The notes under the pieces were generated by a model. It was given only the letters and a program-made list of their open reading frames with translations, made no database searches and was not told where the DNA came from. The translations under genes were made by a program, and so were the position numbers. This document shows positions 25,064-33,627 of a DNA stretch of 64,000 nucleotides, one piece after another; the stretch's first letter is position 1, and each line of letters starts with the position of its first letter. Where the stretch lies: the NCBI RefSeq assembly GCF_004348825.1, contig NZ_SMJU01000007.1, positions 310,001 to 374,000 of the forward strand. Reading direction: 5' to 3'. The stretch comes from Arundinibacter roseus (GTDB lineage: Bacteria > Bacteroidota > Bacteroidia > Cytophagales > Spirosomataceae).

Positions 25064-26221
25064 ATGCAAACCATTCAGCAACAGTTTCAGGTAGAATATT
25101 CCTATTCTATTCATTTTACAAGAGATTTATTTTCTCCGGCTAATACCACGCTCAGTCAATTTCTGCAATCGTTTCACGCCGTGGGTTTTCAGCGGAAGGC
25201 ACTTTTTGTGCTGGATGAAGGCATGCTTCTGCATTTCCCAAAGCTGACCGAAACGATCCGTGCTTATTTTCAGACCAACGTCCCTTCTGTTCTGCTATCC
25301 CAAACCATACTGGTAATACCCGGCGGGGAAGCTGCAAAAAACGATCCTGTTTTGTTTGAATCCATTGTACAGGCAATTGATGATCAGGGCATCGACCGTC
25401 ATTCGTTGGTGGTTGCCATTGGCGGAGGCGCTGTACTTGATCTCGTCGGTTATGCCGCTGCGGTGTCGCACCGGGGCATTCGGCACATTCGGATTCCAAC
25501 CACGGTGCTTTCCCAAAATGACTCAGGAGTTGGGGTCAAAAACGGGATTAATTATCAGGGAAAGAAAAATTTCCTCGGCACTTTTGCCCCACCTGTGGCC
25601 GTCTTTAACGACAGTAGTTTCCTGACTACGCTCGACGATCGGGATTGGCGAAGCGGAATTTCGGAAGCTATAAAGGTGGCCTTAATCAAGGATAAAGCTT
25701 TTTTTGAATGGATTGAAGAACATGCCGTGGCGCTTTCACAACGGTCTATGTCTGAAATGGATTATCTGATTCATCGCTGTGCGTACCTGCATACCGAGCA
25801 CATCCGGAGCGGCGATCCTTTTGAATTTGGTTCTTCCCGCCCGCTGGATTTTGGACATTGGGCTGCCCACAAACTCGAATACCTTACCAATTTTGAGGTT
25901 CGTCATGGAGAAGCAGTTGCCATCGGCATTGCCCTGGATAGTGTTTATTCCTTCAAAAATGGCCTATTGGAGGAAACAGCATTGAATCGAATCCTGTCTG
26001 TTTTTGAGGTGTTGGGGTTTGAACTTTACCACCCTATGCTGGCCGAAAATGACAATATCAACCTCCGAAATGGCCTGAATGAATTTAGGGAACATCTCGG
26101 TGGACGGCTTACCATTATGCTTCTGGATCAAATTGGCCACGGGCTGGAAGTCCACGAAATGGACGCTGATTTAATTGCTGAATCCGTTAATTTTCTGGAA
26201 AACAGGAATATTAGTGTCTAA
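25064..26221 (+). CDS. eboD: 3-dehydroquinate synthase-like sugar cyclase EboD
   Basis: A 385-aa NAD- and metal-dependent cyclase fold. It has the dinucleotide motif AIGGGAVLDLVGYAAAV, RIPTTVLSQNDSGVGVKNGIN, a metal Glu in SGISEAIKVALIKD, and metal His residues in RPLDFGHWAAHKLE and VRHGEAVAIG. In a typical AroB the sequence RPLNFGHTFGHAIE would be seen; the WAAHKLE variant marks it as a divergent branch of the sugar-phosphate cyclase superfamily. It probably cyclises a phosphosugar to a cyclitol for the ebo product rather than serving the shikimate pathway. It starts 10 bases after eboC. Confidence 0.92.
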   Translation: MQTIQQQFQVEYSYSIHFTRDLFSPANTTLSQFLQSFHAVGFQRKALFVLDEGMLLHFPKLTETIRAYFQTNVPSVLLSQTILVIPGGEAAKNDPVLFESIVQAIDDQGIDRHSLVVAIGGGAVLDLVGYAAAVSHRGIRHIRIPTTVLSQNDSGVGVKNGINYQGKKNFLGTFAPPVAVFNDSSFLTTLDDRDWRSGISEAIKVALIKDKAFFEWIEEHAVALSQRSMSEMDYLIHRCAYLHTEHIRSGDPFEFGSSRPLDFGHWAAHKLEYLTNFEVRHGEAVAIGIALDSVYSFKNGLLEETALNRILSVFEVLGFELYHPMLAENDNINLRNGLNEFREHLGGRLTIMLLDQIGHGLEVHEMDADLIAESVNFLENRNISV

Positions 26222-26269
26222 TCTATTTTCAAAAATAATCCTAAACCCGGCAACGCCAGAAAACTAGAA

Positions 26270-27478
26270 ATGAAAACATCACTCGGTCATTTGACTTATT
26301 GCAGCAATATTCATCCGGGCGAAAAATGGCCGGAACATTTTCAGATTTTGCAGGATAATCTACCCGCAATTCGCCAACATCTGGCTCCTGATCAGCCTTT
26401 TGCCCTTGGGCTAAGGCTGGCGCATGAAGCCTCCCTTGATTTGAGTTCGCCTGAGCGCCTCCTTGAATTCAAAAATTGGCTCCGCGATAATAATCTCTAC
26501 GTCTTTACAATGAATGGCTTTCCCTACGGTGGTTTTCATAATACCCACGTGAAAGATCAGGTACATGCACCCGACTGGACAACCACCGAACGGACGGAAT
26601 ATTCCAAACGGCTCTTTTCGATTTTGGCGCAACTACTGCCCGAAGGCATGGATGGCGGCGTTTCAACCTCGCCACTCTCCTACCGTTTTTGGTGGAATAG
26701 CGATGAAAAACTCAAAGAGGCTATTCAACAGGCTACACTGAATGTAATTGAGGTTGTAGATTATTTGATAGAAATCAGGAAAGAAACCGGTAAGGTTTTG
26801 CATCTCGACATTGAACCTGAACCTGATGGAGTTCTCGAAAATTCCGTGGAATTTGTGAATTGGTACCGCGATGTGCTCCTGCCAATGGGTGTACCCTATT
26901 TACAGGAAAAACATGGTTTTCCGGCCCCACACGCCAAAGAAGCCATTTTGAACCACATTCGGTTGTGCTTTGATGTGTGCCATGTTGCCGTCGCTTTTGA
27001 AGAACCCGAAGACGTCCTGAATCGGTTGGATACGGTCGGGATTAAGGTGGGAAAAATTCAGATAAGTTCGGCGATCAAACTTGATTTACAGGAAAATCAA
27101 TCTCAAAAAATAAACGCAATTCGTACTTTTGATGAACCCGTATACCTGCATCAGGTGGTGGCGAAAAAGGTAGATGGTTCGCTGGAAAAATTTAAGGATT
27201 TGCCCGAGGCAATTAGTCAGTGGACGGAGGATTCTTCAGACGAATGGCGAGTACATTTTCACGTTCCGCTATTTATTGACACCTACGGCGAATTACAATC
27301 TACTCAAAATGAAATAGTTAAAACGCTTTCACTTCAAAAGCAACTTCCATTTACCAATCATCTTGAAATAGAAACCTACACCTGGGGCGTACTTCCGTCG
27401 GACATGCAAAAACCGATTGGCGATTCGATCATCCGGGAATTGGAATGGGTAATACAGACCATCAAAGGGGACAAATAA
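26270..27478 (+). CDS. eboE: TIM-barrel sugar-isomerase-like protein EboE
   Basis: A 402-aa cytoplasmic protein of the xylose isomerase-like TIM-barrel superfamily. Recognisable strand-end residues include LGLRLAHEAS, LHLDIEPEPDGVLEN (metal-binding Glu), RLCFDVCHVAV (Asp and His), KIQISSAIK and RVHFHVPLF (His). No phosphosugar partner can be assigned from sequence. It is the fifth gene of the ebo cluster, 48 bases after eboD, and its stop overlaps the start of eboF (TAATG). It is longer than ordinary sugar-phosphate isomerases (~290 aa), which fits the Ebo subfamily. Confidence 0.9.
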   Translation: MKTSLGHLTYCSNIHPGEKWPEHFQILQDNLPAIRQHLAPDQPFALGLRLAHEASLDLSSPERLLEFKNWLRDNNLYVFTMNGFPYGGFHNTHVKDQVHAPDWTTTERTEYSKRLFSILAQLLPEGMDGGVSTSPLSYRFWWNSDEKLKEAIQQATLNVIEVVDYLIEIRKETGKVLHLDIEPEPDGVLENSVEFVNWYRDVLLPMGVPYLQEKHGFPAPHAKEAILNHIRLCFDVCHVAVAFEEPEDVLNRLDTVGIKVGKIQISSAIKLDLQENQSQKINAIRTFDEPVYLHQVVAKKVDGSLEKFKDLPEAISQWTEDSSDEWRVHFHVPLFIDTYGELQSTQNEIVKTLSLQKQLPFTNHLEIETYTWGVLPSDMQKPIGDSIIRELEWVIQTIKGDK

Positions 27479-28845
27479 TGAATAAAACAGTGGTGATTGA
27501 CATCGTGGGGCTGAGTGCCAATCTGATTGGTGAGCACACGCCGTTTATTCAAAAATACCTCAAAAAACGTACGCTCACATCCGTACGTCCGGTACTTCCT
27601 GCCCTCACGACTACGTCTCAAAGTTGTTATGTGACAGGAAAATGGCCGTCTGAACACGGCATTGTGGGAAACGGCTGGTATGACCGCGCTGATGCTGAGG
27701 TCAAATTCTGGAAGCAATCAAATGGTTTGGTACAGGCCGAAAAAATTTGGGATGCGGCAAAAAAGCAAAATCCTGAATTTACCTGTTCCAAAATGTTCTG
27801 GTGGTATAATATGTATTCTACCGCTGATTTTTCGGCCACGCCGCGCCCGCAGTACCATGCGGATGGCGTAAAAGCACCCGACTGTTACACGCATCCGCCT
27901 GAGTTACGGGATCGCCTGCAAGAGGAATTGGGACAATTTCCGTTGTTTAATTTTTGGGGACCAAATGCCAATATTAAATCGTCGGACTGGATCGCTAAGG
28001 CCTCGATGCGGGTGGATGATTGGCACAATCCAACGCTGACGCTTATTTATCTGCCGCATCTGGACTATTGCCTGCAAAAATTTGGTCCTGATTTTTCAAA
28101 AATTCATAAAGAATTGCAGGAAATTGACGCCCTTGTTCAGGAGTTAGTTACGTTCTATGAAGCCAAAAATGCCCGAATTATTCTTCTGTCAGAATATGGA
28201 ATCAATCCGGTGAATCAGCCTGTACACATTAATCGGATTTTGCGAGAAGAAGGCTGGATCACCGTTCGCAAAGAGCGCTGGTATGAACTGCTGGACGCCG
28301 GTGCATCCAAAGCATTTGCCACAGCCGATCATCAGATTGCTCACGTGTACGTGAAAGACCCTGGCATTCTGCAACAGGTCAAGAAAAAGCTGGAAAATAC
28401 ACCTGGTATTGCGCTCGTCCTCGACGAATCCGGCAAAAAATCCAATCATCTCGATCATGAGCGCTCGGGGGATTTGGTGGTAATAGCCAAACCCGACGCC
28501 TGGTTTACCTACTATTACTGGCTTGACGACGCCCTGGCGCCGGACTATGCCAAGCTGGTGGACATTCACCGAAAACCCGGCTATGACCCCGTAGAAATGT
28601 TTATGGACCCGGCCAACCCGTTGATAAAACTTCGGGCAGGCTATAAATTAGGTCGCAAACTGTTGGGGATGAGGTATTTAATGGATGTCATTCCGCTGGA
28701 TGCCAGTCTGGTAAAAGGCTCCCACGGAAGCAGCATGGTTCCGCTTGAATACTACCCCATTTGCATTACGAATGAACCTTTACCCCAAAAACAACTGGAA
28801 GCCATCGATTTGTACGACGTTATCTGGAATCATATTTGGTCATAA
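27478..28845 (+). CDS. eboF: Nucleotide pyrophosphatase/phosphodiesterase-like EboF
   Basis: The ATG at 27478 overlaps the eboE stop; the product is 455 aa. It belongs to the alkaline phosphatase superfamily (NPP type). The nucleophile region is PALTTTSQSCYVTGKWPSEHG, and metal-ligand motifs lie in YLPHLDYCLQ, LLSEYGINPVN, TADHQIAHVY and KGSHGSS. No signal peptide is seen, so it should act in the cytoplasm. NPP enzymes cleave phosphodiester or pyrophosphate bonds, here perhaps releasing or activating a nucleotide- or phosphate-linked ebo intermediate (inference). It is the last cluster gene; its end overlaps the convergent DUF456 gene by 16 bases. Confidence 0.9.
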   Translation: MNKTVVIDIVGLSANLIGEHTPFIQKYLKKRTLTSVRPVLPALTTTSQSCYVTGKWPSEHGIVGNGWYDRADAEVKFWKQSNGLVQAEKIWDAAKKQNPEFTCSKMFWWYNMYSTADFSATPRPQYHADGVKAPDCYTHPPELRDRLQEELGQFPLFNFWGPNANIKSSDWIAKASMRVDDWHNPTLTLIYLPHLDYCLQKFGPDFSKIHKELQEIDALVQELVTFYEAKNARIILLSEYGINPVNQPVHINRILREEGWITVRKERWYELLDAGASKAFATADHQIAHVYVKDPGILQQVKKKLENTPGIALVLDESGKKSNHLDHERSGDLVVIAKPDAWFTYYYWLDDALAPDYAKLVDIHRKPGYDPVEMFMDPANPLIKLRAGYKLGRKLLGMRYLMDVIPLDASLVKGSHGSSMVPLEYYPICITNEPLPQKQLEAIDLYDVIWNHIWS

Positions 28846-29312
28846 AGTGCATAGCCTGCGTAGATAATCATAGCTACGCAAAGTACTACTTTCAGGAAAA
28901 TTCCTGTGAGAAAGCCCACAAAGGAGCCTACTGCCGATTTGAGGGCTTTTTTTAGATCGGCTCCGCCAATGAGCTCACCTATGGCTGCGCCAATGAAAGT
29001 TCCGGCAAAAATGCCAATTCCAGGAATAAACAGCAATCCGGCCAAACCGCCCACGATGGCACCTACGTTGCCATAATTGGTGCCACCAAAACGCTTCATG
29101 CCCAAAATCGGAATGTAATAATCGAGCACGGCAATGATTAATGTAACGATTCCAAAGGTGACCAAAATAGACGTACTGAAATCGGCAAATCGGCTAAAAT
29201 GCAGAAAAAGCAACCCGACAAAACTCAGCGGCGGTCCCGGCAAGGGCAACAGCGCCCCGGCAAGTCCAACAAGTAACGAAACGATTCCTAACACAAGCAA
29301 AACTATATCCAT
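28830..29312 (-). CDS. DUF456 family membrane protein
   Basis: A 160-aa inner-membrane protein with four or five hydrophobic, glycine-rich helices. It has the family hallmarks PLPGPPLSFVGLL near the N-terminus, PILGMKRFGGTNYG in the middle, and GIGIFAGTFIGAAIGELIGG. Function of DUF456 is unknown. It converges on eboF, with 16 bases of overlap at the 3' ends, and is probably not part of the ebo unit. Confidence 0.92.
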   Translation of the reverse strand: MDIVLLVLGIVSLLVGLAGALLPLPGPPLSFVGLLFLHFSRFADFSTSILVTFGIVTLIIAVLDYYIPILGMKRFGGTNYGNVGAIVGGLAGLLFIPGIGIFAGTFIGAAIGELIGGADLKKALKSAVGSFVGFLTGIFLKVVLCVAMIIYAGYALYDQI

Positions 29313-29362
29313 GAGTTGCAGCTAAATTATGAGTGAGTGAGCAAAAAAAGGTTTCGCCCTTC

Positions 29363-29370
29363 TATCTTTG
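29363..29370 (+). promoter_or_regulatory. Probable -7 box for the CASDH-like gene
   Basis: TATCTTTG exactly fits the Bacteroidetes TAnnTTTG element. It lies about 100 bases before the ATG at 29471 in the divergent intergenic region; no exact -33 TTG was seen. Confidence 0.4.
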
Positions 29371-29470
29371 CCCTAAATTTAACCAACTGAATTTGCACTT
29401 GTCGCATTTTTATGATTGGACATAGAACGATTTTTTTACTGAACCATTTATTTATTCAACTTTACAGACC

Positions 29471-30688
29471 ATGTCCAAAGTATTGATTATTGGTGCCGGA
29501 GGCGTTGGGAGTGTAGTAGCGCACAAATGCGCTATGAATAGTCGTGTTTTTAGCGATATTATGCTCGCAAGTCGTACCAAAGCCAAATGCGATAAAATTG
29601 CGGCTGAAATTGAGGAAATGCACGGCGTGCGCATTCAAACGGCGCAGGTAGACGCCGACATAGTGGCCGAAACTGTGCTGCTAATCAAGCAGTTTCAACC
29701 GGTGCTACTCATTAATGTGGCCCTTCCCTATCAGGATCTAACGCTGATGGAAGCCTGCCTCGCCACGGGCGTACACTACCTTGATACGGCAAATTATGAA
29801 CCCAAAGAAGTGGCCAAATTTGAGTATAGCTGGCAGTGGGCCTATCAGGAGCGATTTAAGGAAGCTGGCCTGATGGCACTATTGGGCTGTGGGTTTGATC
29901 CGGGCGTGACGCAGGTTTTTACGGCCTATGCCAATAAGCATCATTTTGATGAAATGCATTATCTCGATATTATTGACTGCAACGCCGGAGATCATGGAAA
30001 GGCATTTGCAACCAATTTTAATCCTGAGATAAATATTCGGGAAATCACCCAACCCGGCCGCTATTGGGAAGATGGCAAATGGATCGAAATTCCGGCGATG
30101 TCCATTCACAAACCAATTGACTATCCCGGAATCGGACCAAAAGAGAGTTATGTATTGTACCACGAAGAGCTAGAATCGCTCGTAAAGCATTTTCCAACGC
30201 TGAAACGGGCTCGTTTTTGGATGACCTTTGGGCAAGCGTACATCACGCACCTCAACGTGCTGCAAAATGTAGGCATGACGAGCATTGAACCGATCAAATT
30301 TAAAGGCGTGGACATTGTTCCTCTCGAATTTTTGAAGGCCGTTTTGCCCGCACCCGATTCTTTGGGAGAAAATTATCAAGGACAAACCTCTATCGGATGT
30401 CAGATTAAGGGGATTCAAAACGGAGAAGAAAAAACCTACTACGTCTGGAACAACTGCGACCATGCCGAGTGCTATCGGGAAGTGAAGGCTCAGGCTGTTA
30501 GCTACACCACGGGCGTGCCGGCTATGATTGGCGCTATGCTGATGCTGACTAACGAGGATTGGATGAAACCCGGCGTGTGGAACTGTGAGCAGCTAAATCC
30601 TGATCCGTTTATGGAGAAGCTAAACCACCATGGTTTACCCTGGAATGAATTGATAAATAGTGAGTTACCTCACGAATATCCGGCTTAA
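29471..30688 (+). CDS. Saccharopine dehydrogenase family protein, probable carboxynorspermidine synthase
   Basis: A 405-aa cytoplasmic oxidoreductase. The N-terminal Rossmann motif is IIGAGGVGSVVAHKCA, followed by LASRTKAKCDKIAAEI, which closely resembles carboxy(nor)spermidine dehydrogenases (CASDH), the first enzyme of the alternative spermidine route used by many Bacteroidetes and Campylobacter. Later motifs include GCGFDPGVTQVFTAYA and DCNAGDHGKAFATNFNPEINIREI. It would reductively condense aspartate semialdehyde with a diamine. The partner decarboxylase CANSDC is not in this window. It is transcribed alone and ends at a strong hairpin. Confidence 0.88.
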   Translation: MSKVLIIGAGGVGSVVAHKCAMNSRVFSDIMLASRTKAKCDKIAAEIEEMHGVRIQTAQVDADIVAETVLLIKQFQPVLLINVALPYQDLTLMEACLATGVHYLDTANYEPKEVAKFEYSWQWAYQERFKEAGLMALLGCGFDPGVTQVFTAYANKHHFDEMHYLDIIDCNAGDHGKAFATNFNPEINIREITQPGRYWEDGKWIEIPAMSIHKPIDYPGIGPKESYVLYHEELESLVKHFPTLKRARFWMTFGQAYITHLNVLQNVGMTSIEPIKFKGVDIVPLEFLKAVLPAPDSLGENYQGQTSIGCQIKGIQNGEEKTYYVWNNCDHAECYREVKAQAVSYTTGVPAMIGAMLMLTNEDWMKPGVWNCEQLNPDPFMEKLNHHGLPWNELINSELPHEYPA

Positions 30689-30694
30689 ATTGTT

Positions 30695-30733
30695 GTCAGG
30701 AGTCAGCTCAGATTTTTTGAGCTGACTCCTGAC
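30695..30733 (+). terminator. Perfect 16-bp hairpin after the CASDH-like gene
   Basis: Arms 30695-30710 and 30718-30733 (GTCAGGAGTCAGCTCA and its complement) with a 7-base T-rich loop, starting 6 bases after the stop. No T-run follows, so it may stabilise the mRNA end rather than terminate on its own. Confidence 0.6.
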
Positions 30734-30815
30734 ATTCTGTATTAGTATCCCTTTTTGCTGCCAAAACTTTTGAATATTTTGTAAAATACCCAAAAGTCGA
30801 AGAACTTTCAGTTAT

Positions 30816-31715
30816 TCATAATTCAGGCTGAACCGGCCAATACTGCGCCATTTTTGAGCGTAAAAAAGCCACACTTCGTTCCAGCTGTTCCATTCCTTCA
30901 ACTCCATCTTCGATGCTGATCCAGCCATCAAAACCTACGCGTTTGAGTTCGGTAAAAATGGCATCATAGTCATTTAATCCTTTACCAATTTCGCCGTGAC
31001 GCAGCCGACGGGCATATCCAACGGCGCCATCTTCTTCCTTACGTAAATCCTCAATCGTACCTTCAATCAGGTAGCGGTCGCTTGCGTGAATGGTCACAAT
31101 ACGGTCAGAAATCCGATACAGCAGTTCGAGCGGATCCTCTCCCGCCAAAAATGCATTGCTGGGATCATAGTTGACGCCAAAATTGGGATGCCGCACCCGA
31201 TCTACGAGTGCACAAAACACGTCCATTTTTTGGGCAAATTCGGGAAATTCCCAAAAATCATCTTTGTAATGATTTTCCAGAATCAGCGTAATGCCTTTTT
31301 CCTGAGCATAGGGCAAACAGGACTCAATGCACTGAGCAGCCAGTTCTACGCCTTCTTCAAGGGTAAGTTCAGGGCGACGCTGTCCCGACAACACCCGGCA
31401 ATAAGAACCTCCAAGCTGATAGGTCATGTCAATCCAATGATGCTGTTTTTCAATTTCCCTCTGCCGGAAGTCTGCATCCGGATGCGTAAAATCAGGGGAA
31501 CAGCACAGCATGGGAATCACTTTGTTATGCTGTTCTACCTGAGCTCTAAAACCAGCCCAGGTAGTTTCGTCGGCCATTTCCAGAAAACCAGCATACCATT
31601 CCAGGCCTTCAATATTCAGCTTTACGGCCAGTTCAATCCATTCGGAGACCTTCATAGTTCCTTCCCTGCAGAGTTCCTGCATGAAGGCTTTTGGAAAAGC
31701 AGCGAGTTTAGGCAT
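30816..31715 (-). CDS. Sugar phosphate isomerase/epimerase (TIM barrel)
   Basis: A 299-aa xylose isomerase-like TIM-barrel protein. The likely metal ligands appear in order: Glu in LILENHYKDD, Asp in VNYDPSNAFLAGEDP, His in VTIHASDRY, and Glu in WISIEDGVEG. This is the usual Glu-Asp-His-Glu set of keto-sugar epimerases and hydroxypyruvate isomerase-like enzymes. It is the last gene of a four-gene minus-strand operon with an HPS-like aldolase, an alcohol dehydrogenase and an SDR, starting 36 bases after the SDR stop. It probably isomerises or epimerises an intermediate of that pathway. Confidence 0.9.
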   Translation of the reverse strand: MPKLAAFPKAFMQELCREGTMKVSEWIELAVKLNIEGLEWYAGFLEMADETTWAGFRAQVEQHNKVIPMLCCSPDFTHPDADFRQREIEKQHHWIDMTYQLGGSYCRVLSGQRRPELTLEEGVELAAQCIESCLPYAQEKGITLILENHYKDDFWEFPEFAQKMDVFCALVDRVRHPNFGVNYDPSNAFLAGEDPLELLYRISDRIVTIHASDRYLIEGTIEDLRKEEDGAVGYARRLRHGEIGKGLNDYDAIFTELKRVGFDGWISIEDGVEGMEQLERSVAFLRSKMAQYWPVQPEL

Positions 31716-31751
31716 TAGATATGTTTTTGATTGTGAATAACTTAAAACAAA

Positions 31752-32540
31752 TTAGTGGATCAAATGAGCTTTGGAAGGATTTCGTCCCATGAATGGATAT
31801 TGTTCCAGTTCGAGAATCTGCCCGCTCACCGGACCACAGGCATTGGACAATAGAAAAACAGCCGCCGCAGCAATTTCTTCAGGCAAAAACAAGCGACCGG
31901 AAGGGGCATAGAGTAGTGGCAAGTCTTCGTACCAATGTTCTTTAAGGCCCTGTTCCCGTTTATTTTGAATTTCTTTTTCCGTCAAAACCCAGCCGGGATT
32001 AATCTGATTGACCCGAACGCCGTGGGTACGGAAAAGAGCATCGCCCAAATTTCGCGTAAGCGTCTGCAACGCACCTTTCGACACACTATACGGCAAGAGT
32101 TCCGGTTCGCCGCACCAGGCATTGACCGAGCCGATATTCAGCACGCAGCCCTTATTCTGTTTCAAATAAGGCAAAGCTGCTTTAATTATGGCAAAAGGTG
32201 CCACCGTATTTACGGCTAGCATTCGCTCAAAGAGCGGCACATCAGTAGTTTCGAGAGTAGCAGCCACAATCATTGCCGCATTGTTTACTACGGCATCCAG
32301 CCTACCAAATGTATTCAGAGCTAAATCTACCAGCTTTTTGGGTACATGAGGTTCGGTAATGTCTCCAATTAAAAGTACGGTTTGATCTTCTCCCAGCTCA
32401 TTTTGCAGGATATGCCCTTCGGTTTTTTCCAAACCATTTATCACTACGCGCGCACCTTCTGCCACACATTTTTTTGCAATTGCCCTTCCAATACCGGTGC
32501 AACCACCAGTTATTAAAATTACTTTTGTAGCAAGTTGCAT
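31752..32540 (-). CDS. Short-chain dehydrogenase/reductase
   Basis: A 262-aa classical SDR. The cofactor motif is ITGGCTGIGRA (TGxxxGIG, about 11-18), NNAAM lies at 86-90, and the catalytic set is Ser138, Tyr151 and Lys155 (YSVSKG). No acidic residue at the end of the second strand is obvious, so NAD versus NADP cannot be decided. The gene begins 2 bases after the alcohol dehydrogenase stop, which points to co-translation and a shared pathway, probably oxidation of a sugar or polyol. Confidence 0.93.
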   Translation of the reverse strand: MQLATKVILITGGCTGIGRAIAKKCVAEGARVVINGLEKTEGHILQNELGEDQTVLLIGDITEPHVPKKLVDLALNTFGRLDAVVNNAAMIVAATLETTDVPLFERMLAVNTVAPFAIIKAALPYLKQNKGCVLNIGSVNAWCGEPELLPYSVSKGALQTLTRNLGDALFRTHGVRVNQINPGWVLTEKEIQNKREQGLKEHWYEDLPLLYAPSGRLFLPEEIAAAAVFLLSNACGPVSGQILELEQYPFMGRNPSKAHLIH

Positions 32541-32542
32541 GG

Positions 32543-33568
32543 TTATTCGGGTTTCAAAATACTCTTCACAACCCTGCCGCTATGCATGTTTTCAAACGCT
32601 TCGTGCCATTCAGTAACGGGCCAAACGCCTCCAATGATTGGTTTTACATCCAGCCTTCCTGAGGAAAGCAGCGAAAGAACTTTTTCCCACATAGGCCAAT
32701 TGTGGCTAAAACTACCCTGCAAAGTCACATTTTTCTGCACCAGTTGATCCAGCGAAAACCCTAACGGCTGCGGACCCCAGCCTACTTTGGTAATCTGTCC
32801 CTTGGGTCGAACCCATTGTAAAGCCAAGCTCAGTGAAATGCTTGCTCCTGCCGCATCAATAACACAGTCAGCGCCCAAACCATCCCAGCGGTTTGCCCAT
32901 TCTGTGGCATCACCGACAATACCTTCGCAGCCATACTGAGCCGCAATTTCGAGCCGTTTTCGGTCATGCTCGAGGCCAACCACTGCTACCTCTGCCCCAC
33001 ACAGGCGAGCCATGGCGGCGCACAAAATACCGATCGTCCCGGGACCTAAAACAATCACCCGGTCACCCGGTTTTATTCGAGAGTTTTCCACCACGGCATT
33101 ATAGGCAACCGAGCAGGGTTCCGTCAGACACGCTTGTTCAAAAGGCAATGCATCCGGCACACGGTGCAGGAGGCGGGCAGGAACTTTCACATAGCGGGTC
33201 ATCGCTCCGTTTACTCCATATCCAAATCCTTTGCGGGTGGGGTCAAGATTATAGAGCCCCTGTCGCGAGAGCGGACTTGTGGGGTCTATGACTGCGGCTG
33301 TTTCGCTAACTACGCGGTCGCCTTCCTGCCAGCCAACCACTCGCCTGCCGGTAGCGACTATATGTCCGCCAAATTCATGACCCAGCACCACGGGATAATT
33401 CACCGGCCAACTGTGATTGGCATTCCATTGGTGCAAGTCACTACCACAAACGCCCACATTTGCCACTTCCAGCAGGACATCATCTTCACCAATTTCCGGA
33501 ACATCCACTTCCCGTAATTCGACGCTCCCTGTTTGGGGAGCAAAATTGACAACAGCGGGTGATTTCAT
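32543..33568 (-). CDS. Zinc-dependent alcohol/polyol dehydrogenase (MDR family)
   Basis: A 341-aa medium-chain dehydrogenase. The catalytic zinc site is Cys41 (GVCGSDLHQW) with His64-Glu65 (LGHEFGGHI). The Rossmann motif is VLGPGTIGILCAAMA, followed by VAVVGLEHDRKRLEIA, as in sorbitol or threonine-type dehydrogenases. The loop that normally holds four structural-zinc cysteines reads TSPLSRQGLYNLDPTRKG and lacks them, so this enzyme should not bind the structural zinc. It is the second gene of the operon (59 bases after the HPS-like gene, 2 bases before the SDR). The substrate is probably a sugar alcohol or aldonate. Confidence 0.92.
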   Translation of the reverse strand: MKSPAVVNFAPQTGSVELREVDVPEIGEDDVLLEVANVGVCGSDLHQWNANHSWPVNYPVVLGHEFGGHIVATGRRVVGWQEGDRVVSETAAVIDPTSPLSRQGLYNLDPTRKGFGYGVNGAMTRYVKVPARLLHRVPDALPFEQACLTEPCSVAYNAVVENSRIKPGDRVIVLGPGTIGILCAAMARLCGAEVAVVGLEHDRKRLEIAAQYGCEGIVGDATEWANRWDGLGADCVIDAAGASISLSLALQWVRPKGQITKVGWGPQPLGFSLDQLVQKNVTLQGSFSHNWPMWEKVLSLLSSGRLDVKPIIGGVWPVTEWHEAFENMHSGRVVKSILKPE

Positions 33569-33627
33569 CGCTAATTTTATTAAAAAATATTTTATAAAAT
33601 ACTTATTTTCAACTAATTATAAATAAA

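Noticed and set aside
25064-26221. Shikimate-pathway aroB
   Set aside because: The dehydroquinate synthase-like gene sits inside the ebo cluster and has a divergent metal-site segment (WAAHKLE), so it is better called eboD.
31086-31718. A 210-codon plus-strand frame opposite the TIM-barrel isomerase gene
   Set aside because: The minus strand carries all metal-ligand motifs of the isomerase; the opposite frame is a by-product of its codon use.
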